Part shown: in pieces, positions 53,415 to 63,626 of the stretch
Position numbering within the stretch: position 1 is the first letter of the stretch
Layout of the letters: each line of letters opens with the position of its first letter
Source of the DNA: Lachnospiraceae bacterium
GTDB taxonomy: Bacteria > Bacillota > Clostridia > Lachnospirales > Lachnospiraceae
DNA: 64,000 nt
Assembly (NCBI GenBank): GCA_014804675.1
Contig: JAAUZH010000001.1
Coordinates: 1-64,000, forward strand
Direction: 5' to 3'
Notes under the pieces: model-generated
What the model was told of the DNA's origin: nothing
Seen by the model: only the letters and a program-made list of their open reading frames with translations
Databases searched by the model: none
Position numbers and translations under genes: made by a program

Positions 53415-53461
53415 TACCCCTTGCTCCTTCTAAGCACAGGAATACAAGTGAGCGAGGGGTA
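53415..53461 (+). terminator. Hairpin after the alcohol dehydrogenase
   Basis: TACCCCTTGCTC (53415-53426) pairs with GAGCGAGGGGTA (53450-53461), with one G-U pair. The following sequence TTACTATAC is only weakly T-rich. Confidence 0.5.
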
Positions 53462-53554
53462 TTACTATACACAAATACATATCCCTGTTCCGTTTATGGA
53501 TATAGAAAAGCATAGCGCCCCCTATTAACAAAACAGAAAGCATGTCGATACACA

Positions 53555-53702
53555 GTGGGAGCAGGCAGAGCATATAGTAGTCTTTTGGACCTTGGCAAAG
53601 TCGCCGGCACTTGTGCCCTGTACTTTGGGGCATTAGTACCGCTGCGTCTTTGCAGAGCGAGAGCGTGTCCGAAAGACTACTATATGCTCTGCCTGTTCCC
53701 AC
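53555..53702. repeat. Long inverted-repeat structured element, copy 2
   Basis: Arms 53555-53590 and 53667-53702 (36 nt) pair at 34 positions plus two G-T. The 76-nt core (53591-53666) is about 80% identical to the reverse complement of the core at 41015-41090, and the inner arm (for example TAGTAGT) is also similar. Where the cores differ, several changes keep pairing. It lies 71 bp upstream of the hrcA -35 site. The rest of 53349-53890 carries only the hairpin at 53415 and the hrcA promoter. Confidence 0.85.
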
Positions 53703-53773
53703 GTCCTCCAGACCACACTCCCCCTTCTTTTTTTGATTTCATAATTTTTTTAGAATTTTATGGCAAAATAATG

Positions 53774-53843
53774 TTGACAATATAAATTCATAGTGCTACA
53801 TTAGGTACAGAACATATTAGCACTCTGCTCTGGTGAGTGCTAA
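53774..53843 (+). promoter_or_regulatory. hrcA-dnaK promoter with CIRCE operator
   Basis: TTGACA (53774-53779), 17 bp, TACATT (53797-53802), then a perfect CIRCE element, TTAGCACTC (53817-53825), nine bases, GAGTGCTAA (53835-53843). HrcA binds CIRCE and lets go on heat shock, so the operon represses itself. Confidence 0.95.
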
Positions 53844-53890
53844 CAATTCTAAAAAGGTTCTTCTAAGGTAGACAATAAGGAAGTGATTGG

Positions 53891-54916
53891 ATGCAGCTAG
53901 ATGAAAGAAAATTAAAAATTCTCCAGGCCGTTATTCGTAATTACTTGGAAACGGGAGAACCGGTAGGCAGCAGGACGATTTCCAAATATACGGATTTGAA
54001 TTTAAGTTCTGCTACTATACGAAATGAAATGGCGGATTTAGAGGAGCTTGGTTATATCCTGCAGCCCCATACTTCGGCAGGTCGGATTCCTTCCGATAAA
54101 GGCTACAGGCTTTATGTAGATGAGCTTATGCAGAAGGAGCGGGAAGTAGATGAAATGAAGGGGATGCTTCTTGAAAAAGAAGAAAAGATGGATCAGCTTC
54201 TCAAGCAAGTGGCAAAGGTTCTGGCAGTAAATACCAATTATGCTACGATGATCTCGGCTCCCAGCTATCAGGGCAACAAACTGAAATTCATTCAACTCTC
54301 CCGTGTGGATGTGAATCAGATTCTGGCGGTTGTGGTAGTAGAAGGAAATATTATTAAAAATAATATTTTAAATCTGGAAGCGCCTTTGGATGATGAGACC
54401 ATATTAAAGCTGAACATTCTTTTAAACACACATTTGTCCGGGCTGACTTTGGAAGAAATCAACCTTGGCATGATCGCACAGCTCAAGCAGCAGGCAGGCA
54501 TACACAGCAAGATTGTGAGCGATGTGATGGATGCGGTAGCAGAGGCTATCCGTGAGGAGGAAGATTTGCAGATTTATACCTCCGGCGCCAACAACATTTT
54601 TAAATATCCCGAGTTAAGCAATGGAGAAAAAGCAAGTGAGATCATAAGTACCTTTGAAGAAAAACAACTGCTGACCAGTCTGGTGCAGGACACTTTGGAA
54701 AAGAGTCAGGAAAAGGGCATTCAGGTGTACATCGGTGCAGAGACGCCGGTACAGTCCATGAAAGATTGCAGTGTGGTGACAGCTACCTACGAGCTGGAAG
54801 AGGGAATGAAAGGTACCATCGGCATTATCGGACCGAAGCGTATGGATTACGAAAAGGTAGTGGGTACTTTACAGAATCTGATGAAGCAATTGGATTCCAT
54901 ATACAAAAAAACATAG
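53891..54916 (+). CDS. hrcA: Heat-inducible repressor HrcA
   Basis: A 341-aa repressor: winged helix in 1-75 (SSATIRNEMADLEELGYI, HTSAGRIPSDKGYR), then the GAF-like and dimer regions. It binds the CIRCE site 48 bp upstream of its own start and needs GroEL for folding in characterised species. First gene of the heat-shock operon. Confidence 0.96.
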   Translation: MQLDERKLKILQAVIRNYLETGEPVGSRTISKYTDLNLSSATIRNEMADLEELGYILQPHTSAGRIPSDKGYRLYVDELMQKEREVDEMKGMLLEKEEKMDQLLKQVAKVLAVNTNYATMISAPSYQGNKLKFIQLSRVDVNQILAVVVVEGNIIKNNILNLEAPLDDETILKLNILLNTHLSGLTLEEINLGMIAQLKQQAGIHSKIVSDVMDAVAEAIREEEDLQIYTSGANNIFKYPELSNGEKASEIISTFEEKQLLTSLVQDTLEKSQEKGIQVYIGAETPVQSMKDCSVVTATYELEEGMKGTIGIIGPKRMDYEKVVGTLQNLMKQLDSIYKKT

Positions 54917-54931
54917 AAAGGGATGAAATAA

Positions 54932-55564
54932 GTGGCAGAACAGGAAAAAGAAATCGTTTCAGAAGAGATGGAAGAAGATACGGTAGATACAGCAGAAGAT
55001 ACGAAAGAGAAAACCGATGAAAAGCCAGAAGCTTCCGGAGAAGAAAAGAAACCGGAAGAAGAGATAGAGGAAAACGGTCAGGAAAAGGATTCGCCAAAAG
55101 CGGAGAAAAAAATATTTAAGAAAAAGGATAAGGCAAAAGAAAAAATCGAAGAGCTGGAAGACCGGGTAAAGCGTCAGATGGCGGAATTCGATAATTTTAG
55201 AAAGCGTTCCGAAAAGGAAAAGTCAGCCATGTTTGAAACCGGAGCAAAAAGCGTCATCGAAAAAATCCTTCCGGTAGTTGACAACTTTGAAAGAGGTCTT
55301 CAATCAGTAGGGGAGGAAGAAAAAGGAAGCGCTTTTGCCGACGGAATGCAGATGATTTATAAGCAGCTTATGACAGAGCTGGAAAACCTTGGGGTAACAC
55401 CCATTGAAGCAGTCGGAACGGAATTTGATCCGGACCTTCACAATGCAGTGATGCAGGTAGCCAGTGAAGAATATGAATCTGGCATAGTGGCACAAGAGCT
55501 GCAAAAAGGATATAAATACAGAGAAACAGTAGTAAGGCACAGCATGGTAGCTGTAGTGGAGTAG
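54932..55564 (+). CDS. grpE: Nucleotide exchange factor GrpE
   Basis: A 210-aa protein. A very acidic, disordered N-terminus (1-65) is followed by a long coiled coil (70-130, QMAEFDNFRKRSEKEK) and the C-terminal beta domain (GTEFDPDLHNAVMQV). It releases ADP from DnaK. GTG start at 54932. Confidence 0.95.
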   Translation: MAEQEKEIVSEEMEEDTVDTAEDTKEKTDEKPEASGEEKKPEEEIEENGQEKDSPKAEKKIFKKKDKAKEKIEELEDRVKRQMAEFDNFRKRSEKEKSAMFETGAKSVIEKILPVVDNFERGLQSVGEEEKGSAFADGMQMIYKQLMTELENLGVTPIEAVGTEFDPDLHNAVMQVASEEYESGIVAQELQKGYKYRETVVRHSMVAVVE

Positions 55565-55588
55565 AAAAAATTTATCAAATCATTTTAG

Positions 55589-57460
<1,872 letters not shown>

Positions 57461-57471
57461 AAGAACTTATC

Positions 57472-57503
57472 AAGTACCATATGGGCAAAGCCATATGGTA
57501 CTT
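57472..57503 (+). terminator. Hairpin between dnaK and dnaJ
   Basis: A perfect 13-bp stem (57472-57484 with 57491-57503, GCAAAG loop) without a T-tract. It may act as an RNA-stability or processing element that lowers dnaJ expression, or as a weak terminator. 57504-57746 is AT-rich and shows no gene. Confidence 0.5.
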
Positions 57504-57746
57504 CCCACTTCCTGTTATTTTAAAACTTTATCAATTGTTTAGAAATGAAATATTGATTTTTAGCGTGCTTTCTGATAAATTATATGACTGACACGAATTA
57601 TATTTTAGTGTAGAAATGTTATAGTTATAGACATATCTTGATTATAGAAGTATTTTAGTATGGAAACGGCTGTTCAGAATGGCTTTACCGTATTTTTTAT
57701 TTCAACATAAATGTAAGGATAGAGAGATAGAATAGAGGAGAACAAC

Positions 57747-58916
57747 ATGGCAGAACAAAAACGGGATTACTATGAAGTGCTTGGAGTGGATAAAAGTGCT
57801 GATGAAGCAGCAATCAAAAAAGCATATAGAGCCCTTGCGAAAAAGTATCATCCGGATATGAATCCGGGAGATGCGGAAGCGGAGAAAAAATTTAAGGAAG
57901 CTTCGGAAGCTTATGCCATCTTAAGTGATCCGGAGAAGAAAAGACAATATGATCAGTTTGGGCATGCCGCTTTTGAAAACGGCGGAGCAGGCGGATTTGG
58001 TGGATTTGATTTTAACAGCGCTGATTTTGGAGATATATTCGGAGATATATTTGGAGACTTGTTTGGAAGCGGCAGGAGCAGGCGCACAAGCAATGGTCCC
58101 ATGAAGGGCGCCAATGTGCGTACCAGCATTCGGATCAGCTTTGAAGAAGCAGTATTTGGTGTGGAAAAGGAGATTGAGCTCACTTTAAAAGACCCCTGTC
58201 CAACCTGTAAGGGAAGCGGTGCAAAGCCGGGTACTACGAAAGAAACCTGTAGCAAGTGCGGCGGAAAAGGCCAGGTAGTCTTTACCCAGCAGTCCTTCTT
58301 CGGAACTATGCGGAATGTACAGACCTGTCCTGACTGTGGTGGTACAGGAAAGGTCATTAAGGAAAAGTGTGGAGACTGTCACGGTACAGGATATATTGCC
58401 AGCAAGAAAAAGATTCAGGTTTCCGTTCCGGCAGGTATCGATAACGGACAGAGCATTCGCATCCGGGATAAAGGTGAGCCGGGTACAAACGGCGGACCAA
58501 GAGGAGATTTGCTTGTGGAAGTGGTAGTGCAGAGACATCCTATCTTCCAAAGACAGGATTATAATATCTTTTCAACCGTTCCTGTCAGCTTTCCGGTGGC
58601 GGCTCTTGGCGGCGAGATTATGATTGATACTGTAGACGGCAAGGTCATTTATGATGTAAAGCCCGGAACTCAGACAGATACTAAGGTGCGATTAAAAGGA
58701 AAAGGTGTTCCTACTCTTCGGAATAAAGAAATCAGGGGCGACCACTATGTAACACTTGTATTGCAGGTGCCTGATAAGCTGTCCCATGAAGCCAAGGAAC
58801 TGCTCAGACAGTATGATAAAGAAACAGGTAATACCTTGGAGGCGGTAAAAAATAATTCCAAGGATGAAGGGAATAAAGAAGGAAAAGAGAAAAAGAAGAA
58901 AGGGTTCTTTAAATAA
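57747..58916 (+). CDS. dnaJ: Chaperone DnaJ (Hsp40)
   Basis: A 389-aa type I J-protein: J domain 5-70 with KYHPDMNPG, a Gly/Phe-rich region (75-115), four zinc repeats [24 protein letters not shown] and CGDCHGTG (about 150-215), and the substrate domain. The basic KKKKGF tail is unremarkable. It stimulates DnaK ATPase. Confidence 0.97.
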   Translation: MAEQKRDYYEVLGVDKSADEAAIKKAYRALAKKYHPDMNPGDAEAEKKFKEASEAYAILSDPEKKRQYDQFGHAAFENGGAGGFGGFDFNSADFGDIFGDIFGDLFGSGRSRRTSNGPMKGANVRTSIRISFEEAVFGVEKEIELTLKDPCPTCKGSGAKPGTTKETCSKCGGKGQVVFTQQSFFGTMRNVQTCPDCGGTGKVIKEKCGDCHGTGYIASKKKIQVSVPAGIDNGQSIRIRDKGEPGTNGGPRGDLLVEVVVQRHPIFQRQDYNIFSTVPVSFPVAALGGEIMIDTVDGKVIYDVKPGTQTDTKVRLKGKGVPTLRNKEIRGDHYVTLVLQVPDKLSHEAKELLRQYDKETGNTLEAVKNNSKDEGNKEGKEKKKKGFFK

Positions 58917-59128
58917 AGATAAATACGAAGAAAGAGTGTCCTTTGAGTTTGAAATGACTTGAAGGGCATTTTTTAGTGTGCATGGAGTGATATTTGTTTG
59001 AAAATGATTAAATTGGAATAAAAAAATTACCATATTTTGCAAAATGAACAGATATCTTTACATAATAATGTTTCACATGATAAAATAAAATACTAGTATT
59101 TATTTTACACAACGTTATCAATACAGCA

Positions 59129-59197
59129 TATGCCACAGTCAGCAGTAAGGGAAAGGTAACAGCCAAAAAGGCAAAAGTGAAAATTAAGATTCAATAA
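59129..59197 (+). pseudogene. 3' stub of a third Ig-like surface protein gene
   Basis: YATVSSKGKVTAKKAKVKIK and a stop match the end of the two full genes downstream, with their AGKGKTVTITATSTDG segment deleted. The following AATAATAAAGTAT is also shared. Everything upstream of it is missing, so a former first tandem copy was deleted. 58917-59128 shows no gene. Confidence 0.8.
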
Positions 59198-59294
59198 TAA
59201 AGTATGATAACGTGCAATAGGAAATACGTTATTGGCTGTTTTCGTAGTTTTTTCCCATATATATTATCTCCTTGTAATATTAAAATATTTATAA

Positions 59295-59388
59295 ATGATT
59301 GCACAAAAGAAACTTGTTCAGCAGAAGGAAGAAAACGTCATGGAAGATTTCTTCCCAAAGCAGGCATGATCCAGAAAGGTGAAATAGT
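59295..59388 (+). repeat. Leader repeat, copy 1
   Basis: This 94-bp stretch recurs at 61344-61437 with only a few changes and ends at each start codon. It contains GGAAGAAA/TTTCTTCC, a hairpin, then the AGAAAGGTG ribosome site. The repeat unit is thus gene plus leader. Confidence 0.75.
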
Positions 59389-61329
59389 ATGAATAGGAAT
59401 AGGAAACGAAGCATGAAATCCCTAACCGCCCTCCTGCTGTCCTTCCTCCTGCTATTCCAGGCAGACGTGGCATCTGCCACAACCGGAACAGTCAGCGGGA
59501 ACCAGCCAGCAGGAGAAGAAGCCATTGCAGCAGTCAGCGAAAACCAGCCCTGTGAAAGCGGGGAGCCGGAAGCTGCCGAAGAAAGCGATCCAGAAGAAGA
59601 GGAAGCTGCCATGGAAGATATTGTTCCGGGGCAAAGCCTTCCCGAAATACAGACAGGAACGGAAAGCCCGGCAAATCCGGTTCATCACTGTACGAAGGAA
59701 GATGACGGCTCGGACTATACGGACTTCAGCTATGTATATTTTGGAAGCTATCCCCAAAGTGAAGTGACGGACAGTGCTACCATAGCTGCCATTGACAGAG
59801 CGATTAAAAAATATGGAACAGTGGCAGATGCCGGAATGGATGTATGGGTAAATGGAACAAAGTACCGCAGGATACGTAAGGACGATACAAATTATGGCGG
59901 ACATTTTTATGATATGCCAACAAGCAACGGCTTCCGCTATTTCAAATGGGAACGGATCAAATGGAAGGTACTGGAAAACGATGGAAATACCCTGTTCGTA
60001 GTAGCAGATGGAGTCATTGACTGTGAGAAATACAATGAAGTATACAAAAACATTACATGGGAAACCAGCACCGTAAGGGACTGGCTGAATGCCAGCTTTT
60101 ATAACACCGCTTTTAACGGCAGTGAACAGAGTGCTATCGTAACGCAAAATGTAGTTAATGAGGATAACCCATACTATGGTACAGAAGGTGGAAACGACAC
60201 AAGTGATAAGATTTATCTGCTTTCCATCAGTGAAGTGACGAATGAGACATATGGATTCTGTAATGACTATAACGTTCATTCTATGAGCCGGAGAGTGAAA
60301 GCAAGTGATTATGCCAATACAAGAGGTGCAGGGAGCAATAGCTGGTGGTGGCTGCGTTCTACTGGAAGTCGTAGTAGTGGTGCTGCAGATGTCACCAACG
60401 ATGGGAATGTCTATATACCTGGCTTTTACGTCAACTATTATTTTGAGGGCATTTGTCCAGCTTTGCATATAAATCTGTCATCTGACATCTGGCTTATGAA
60501 AGATGACGAAACCAGTGGCAATGGAGGGGATGAAAAAGCAGTCAGTCCAGTGGCCTCCATTCCTGCAGGAAGCAGCATTGCAAAAAATACGAAGCTGACC
60601 TTAAGCTGTGCCACTGTGGGTGCAGACATTTACTATACCACGGATGGAACGATACCTACGATGGAAAGCCCCCTCTATACAGGAGAAATCACAATAAACC
60701 CAGATATGTCTGTCAAGGCAGTGGCCATGTGCAAGGGCTGTCGGATAAGTGACGTGGCAGAGTTTTCCTACAAGGTACAGGAAACGAAAGAAAACAGTAA
60801 TATCAAAGTCCAAAAGCTTACCATCAAGGCCCCTTCAGGAAAACTTGCAGCCGGAAAGAAAGTGCAGCTTACCCTGAACGTCACCCCGGCAAATGCTACC
60901 AACAAAGCCGTCCAATGGAAGAGCAGCAACCAAAAGTATGCCACCGTAAAGAATGGCAGGATAACCTTGAAAAAGCAAGGCATTGGTAAAACGGTAACCA
61001 TAACAGCTACAGCGGCGGACGGAAGCGGAAAGAAAGCCACCATAAAGATCAAGATCATGCGCCATGCGGTAAAGAGCATAAAGCTGAGCACCTCGAAAAA
61101 GACCCTGAAAGCAGGAAAGAGCATGACCATAAAAGCAACTGTAGGGACTACCGGAAAGAATGCCAACAAGACACTGGAATGGACAAGCTCCAACTCCAAA
61201 TATGCCACCGTCAGCAAGAAGGGCAAGGTAACAGCCAAAAAAGCCGGAAAAGGCAAAACCGTGACGATTACAGCCACATCTACGGATGGAAGCAATAAAA
61301 AGGCAAAAGTGAAGATAAAGATACAATAA
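59389..61329 (+). CDS. Secreted DUF6273/Ig-like (Big2) surface protein, first
   Basis: A 646-aa protein: signal peptide (1-30, ending VASA), acidic linker, DUF6273 domain (about 100-365: YVYFGSYPQSEV, FKWERIKWKVLEND, WWWLRS, GICPALHINL), a CHB_HEX_C-type fold (about 385-460, IYYTTDGTIPTMES) and two Big2 Ig-like domains (465-646). No LPxTG or SLH motif is seen; attachment may be through basic Ig repeats. It is about 90% identical to the next gene except in residues 323-359. Probably an adhesin or surface recognition protein. Confidence 0.8.
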   Translation: MNRNRKRSMKSLTALLLSFLLLFQADVASATTGTVSGNQPAGEEAIAAVSENQPCESGEPEAAEESDPEEEEAAMEDIVPGQSLPEIQTGTESPANPVHHCTKEDDGSDYTDFSYVYFGSYPQSEVTDSATIAAIDRAIKKYGTVADAGMDVWVNGTKYRRIRKDDTNYGGHFYDMPTSNGFRYFKWERIKWKVLENDGNTLFVVADGVIDCEKYNEVYKNITWETSTVRDWLNASFYNTAFNGSEQSAIVTQNVVNEDNPYYGTEGGNDTSDKIYLLSISEVTNETYGFCNDYNVHSMSRRVKASDYANTRGAGSNSWWWLRSTGSRSSGAADVTNDGNVYIPGFYVNYYFEGICPALHINLSSDIWLMKDDETSGNGGDEKAVSPVASIPAGSSIAKNTKLTLSCATVGADIYYTTDGTIPTMESPLYTGEITINPDMSVKAVAMCKGCRISDVAEFSYKVQETKENSNIKVQKLTIKAPSGKLAAGKKVQLTLNVTPANATNKAVQWKSSNQKYATVKNGRITLKKQGIGKTVTITATAADGSGKKATIKIKIMRHAVKSIKLSTSKKTLKAGKSMTIKATVGTTGKNANKTLEWTSSNSKYATVSKKGKVTAKKAGKGKTVTITATSTDGSNKKAKVKIKIQ

Positions 61330-61343
61330 TAAAGTATCGAAGA

Positions 61344-61437
61344 ATGATTGCACAAAAGAAGCCTGTTCAGCAGAAGGAAGAAAAAGCCATGGAAGATTTC
61401 TTCCCAAAGAAGGCATGATCCAGAAAGGTGAAATAGT
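61344..61437 (+). repeat. Leader repeat, copy 2
   Basis: Second copy of the 94-bp leader at 59295-59388, including the hairpin and ribosome site. It lies between the stop of the first surface gene and the start of the second, leaving no room for a separate terminator. Confidence 0.75.
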
Positions 61438-63432
61438 ATGAATATGAATAGGAATAGGAAACGAAGCATGAAATCCATAACCGCCCTCCTGCTGTCCTTC
61501 CTCCTGCTGTTCCAGGCAGACGTGGCATCTGCCACAACCGGAACAGTCAGCGGGAACCAGCCAGTAGGAGAAGAAGCCATTGCAGCAGTCAGCGAAAACC
61601 AGCCCTGTGAAAGCGGGGAGCCGGAAGCTGCCGAAGAAAGCGATTCAGAAGAAGAGGAAGCTGCCATGGAAGATGCAGTTTTAGGACAAAGCCTTCCTGA
61701 AATACAGGCAGGAACGGAAAGCCCGGCAAATCCGGTTCATCACTGTACGAAAGAAAATGACGGCTCGGACTATACGGACTTCAGCTATGTATACTTTGGA
61801 AGCTATCCCCAAAGTGAAGTGATGGACAGCGTTACCATAACGGCCATCGACAGAGCAATTGAAAAATACGGAACAGTGGCAGATGCCGGGATGGATGTAT
61901 GGGTAAACGGGACAAAGTACCGCAGGATCGGCAAGGATGATACAAATGATGACGGCTATAATTTTGATAAGATGACAACAAGCAACGGCTACCGTTATTT
62001 CAAATGGGAACGGATGAAATGGAAGGTACTGGAAAATGATGGAAATACCCTGTTCGTAGTGGCGGATAGAGCCATTGAAAGTAAGGACTATAACGAAGAA
62101 TGGAAAACAATCACATGGGAAACCAGCACCATAAGGGACTGGCTGAATGCCGGTTTTTATAACGCAGCTTTTAGCAATAATGAACAGAGTGCCATCATAA
62201 CACAAAATGTAGTGAATGAGGATAATCCAGAGTATGATACGGAAGGCGGAAATGATACAAGTGATAAGATTTATCTGCTTTCTATCAGTGAAGTGGAAAA
62301 TGAGACATATGGATTCTGTAGTGATTACAGCATTTATTCCATGAGCCGGAGAATGAAAGTAAGTGATTATGCCAATGCAAGGGGTACATGGAGACATGAT
62401 AGTAGTGATTATAAAGATTGGGACAATTGTTGGTGGTGGCTGCGCTCCCCCGGCAGGGGCAGCAGCTATGCTGTGTATGTCACTCGGAATGGGGACGTCC
62501 CTCGTGTGGGCAATGCTGTCTACCTTGAATATGTAGGCGTCTGCCCAGCTTTGCATATAGATTTGTCATCTGACATCTGGTTTATAAAAGATGACCAGAC
62601 CAGTGGCAATGGAGGGGATGAAAAAGCAGCCAATCCAGTGGCCTCCATTCCTGCAGGAAGCAGCATTGCAAAAAATACGAAGCTGACCTTAAGCTGTGCT
62701 ACTGTGGGTGCAGACATTTATTATACCACGGATGGAACGATACCCACGATGGAAAGCACCCTCTATACAGGAGAAATCACCATAGACAGGGACATGACCG
62801 TCAAGGCAGTGGCCATGTGTAAGGGCTATCGGATAAGTGACGTGGCAGAGTTTTCCTATAAGGTTCAGGAAGGCAGCAGTGAGGAAACGAAAGAAAACAG
62901 CAATATCAAAGTCCAAAAGCTTACCATCAAGGCCCCTTCCAAAAAACTTGCAGCCGGAAAGAAAGTGCAGCTTACCCTGAATGTTACCCCGGCAAATGCA
63001 ACTAACAAAGCTGTCCAATGGAGGAGCAGCAATCAAAAGTATGCCACCGTAAAGGATGGCAGGATAACCCTGAAAAAGCAAGGCATTGGTAAAACGGTAA
63101 CCATAACAGCCGCAGCGGCGGACGGAAGCGGAAAGAAAGCCACCATAAAGATTAAGATCATGCGCCATGCGGTAAAGAGCATAAAGCTGGCCGCTCCAAA
63201 CAAGACCTTGAAGGCAGGAAAGAGCATGACCATTAAGGCAGCCGTAAAGACTACCGGAAAGAATGCTAACAAGACGCTGAAATGGACAAGCTCCAATACC
63301 AAATATGCCACCGTCAACAGTAAGGGCAAGGTAACAGCCAAAAAAGCCGGAAAGGGCAAAACCGTGACGATTACAGCTACATCTACGGATGGGAGCAATA
63401 AAAAGGCAAAAATGAAAATCAAGATAAAGTAA
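61438..63432 (+). CDS. Secreted DUF6273/Ig-like (Big2) surface protein, second
   Basis: A 664-aa paralogue of the protein at 59389 with the same order: signal peptide, DUF6273, CHB_HEX_C-like fold and two Big2 domains. It differs by an insertion before WWWLRS (HDSSDYKDWDNC), an EGSSE linker before the Ig domains, and a strongly altered 37-residue window (RSPGRGSSYAVYV and on). Elsewhere the two are nearly the same. Such mosaic divergence suggests selection or a diversifying mechanism. Confidence 0.8.
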   Translation: MNMNRNRKRSMKSITALLLSFLLLFQADVASATTGTVSGNQPVGEEAIAAVSENQPCESGEPEAAEESDSEEEEAAMEDAVLGQSLPEIQAGTESPANPVHHCTKENDGSDYTDFSYVYFGSYPQSEVMDSVTITAIDRAIEKYGTVADAGMDVWVNGTKYRRIGKDDTNDDGYNFDKMTTSNGYRYFKWERMKWKVLENDGNTLFVVADRAIESKDYNEEWKTITWETSTIRDWLNAGFYNAAFSNNEQSAIITQNVVNEDNPEYDTEGGNDTSDKIYLLSISEVENETYGFCSDYSIYSMSRRMKVSDYANARGTWRHDSSDYKDWDNCWWWLRSPGRGSSYAVYVTRNGDVPRVGNAVYLEYVGVCPALHIDLSSDIWFIKDDQTSGNGGDEKAANPVASIPAGSSIAKNTKLTLSCATVGADIYYTTDGTIPTMESTLYTGEITIDRDMTVKAVAMCKGYRISDVAEFSYKVQEGSSEETKENSNIKVQKLTIKAPSKKLAAGKKVQLTLNVTPANATNKAVQWRSSNQKYATVKDGRITLKKQGIGKTVTITAAAADGSGKKATIKIKIMRHAVKSIKLAAPNKTLKAGKSMTIKAAVKTTGKNANKTLKWTSSNTKYATVNSKGKVTAKKAGKGKTVTITATSTDGSNKKAKMKIKIK

Positions 63433-63444
63433 AATGATGAAAAT

Positions 63445-63488
63445 AAAGCTCCTGATGCAGATTGTGATAAAATCCATCGGGAGCTTTT
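63445..63488 (+). terminator. Terminator of the surface-protein operon
   Basis: AAAGCTCCTGATG (63445-63457) pairs with CATCGGGAGCTTT (63475-63487), with one G-U pair, followed by TAT. Confidence 0.7.
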
Positions 63489-63539
63489 ATATGATATGAA
63501 ATTCAACTATTAAATCAACCAATAAAGATTCCTTTTCCT

Positions 63540-63568
63540 TTGCGTATACGAAAGTTTTATGGTATCAT
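63540..63568 (+). promoter_or_regulatory. Promoter of the last gene
   Basis: TTGCGT (63540-63545) and TATCAT (63563-63568) are 17 bp apart, about 60 bp upstream of the ATG at 63627. Confidence 0.5.
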
Positions 63569-63626
63569 GTACACGAAAGCCATATACGGTTTTGATTCAG
63601 ACAATCAACATTTGGGAGAGCGGTTC

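Noticed and set aside
53430-53702. 90-codon minus-strand frame with one hydrophobic segment
   Set aside because: It runs through the structured inverted-repeat element, has no ribosome site, and its first half is simply the element translated.
59295-59388. Leader repeat as a riboswitch
   Set aside because: It has only one simple hairpin and is duplicated together with the gene; nothing resembles a known ligand-binding fold.
59452-60468. 338-codon open frame on the minus strand
   Set aside because: It is antisense to the DUF6273 gene, has no ribosome site, and a similar antisense frame occurs in the paralogue (61681-62556). It reflects codon composition of the real gene.
60768-61667. 299-codon minus-strand frame with hydrophobic content
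   Set aside because: It spans the end of one surface gene, the leader and the start of the next; hydrophobicity comes from antisense Lys-rich codons. No start signals.
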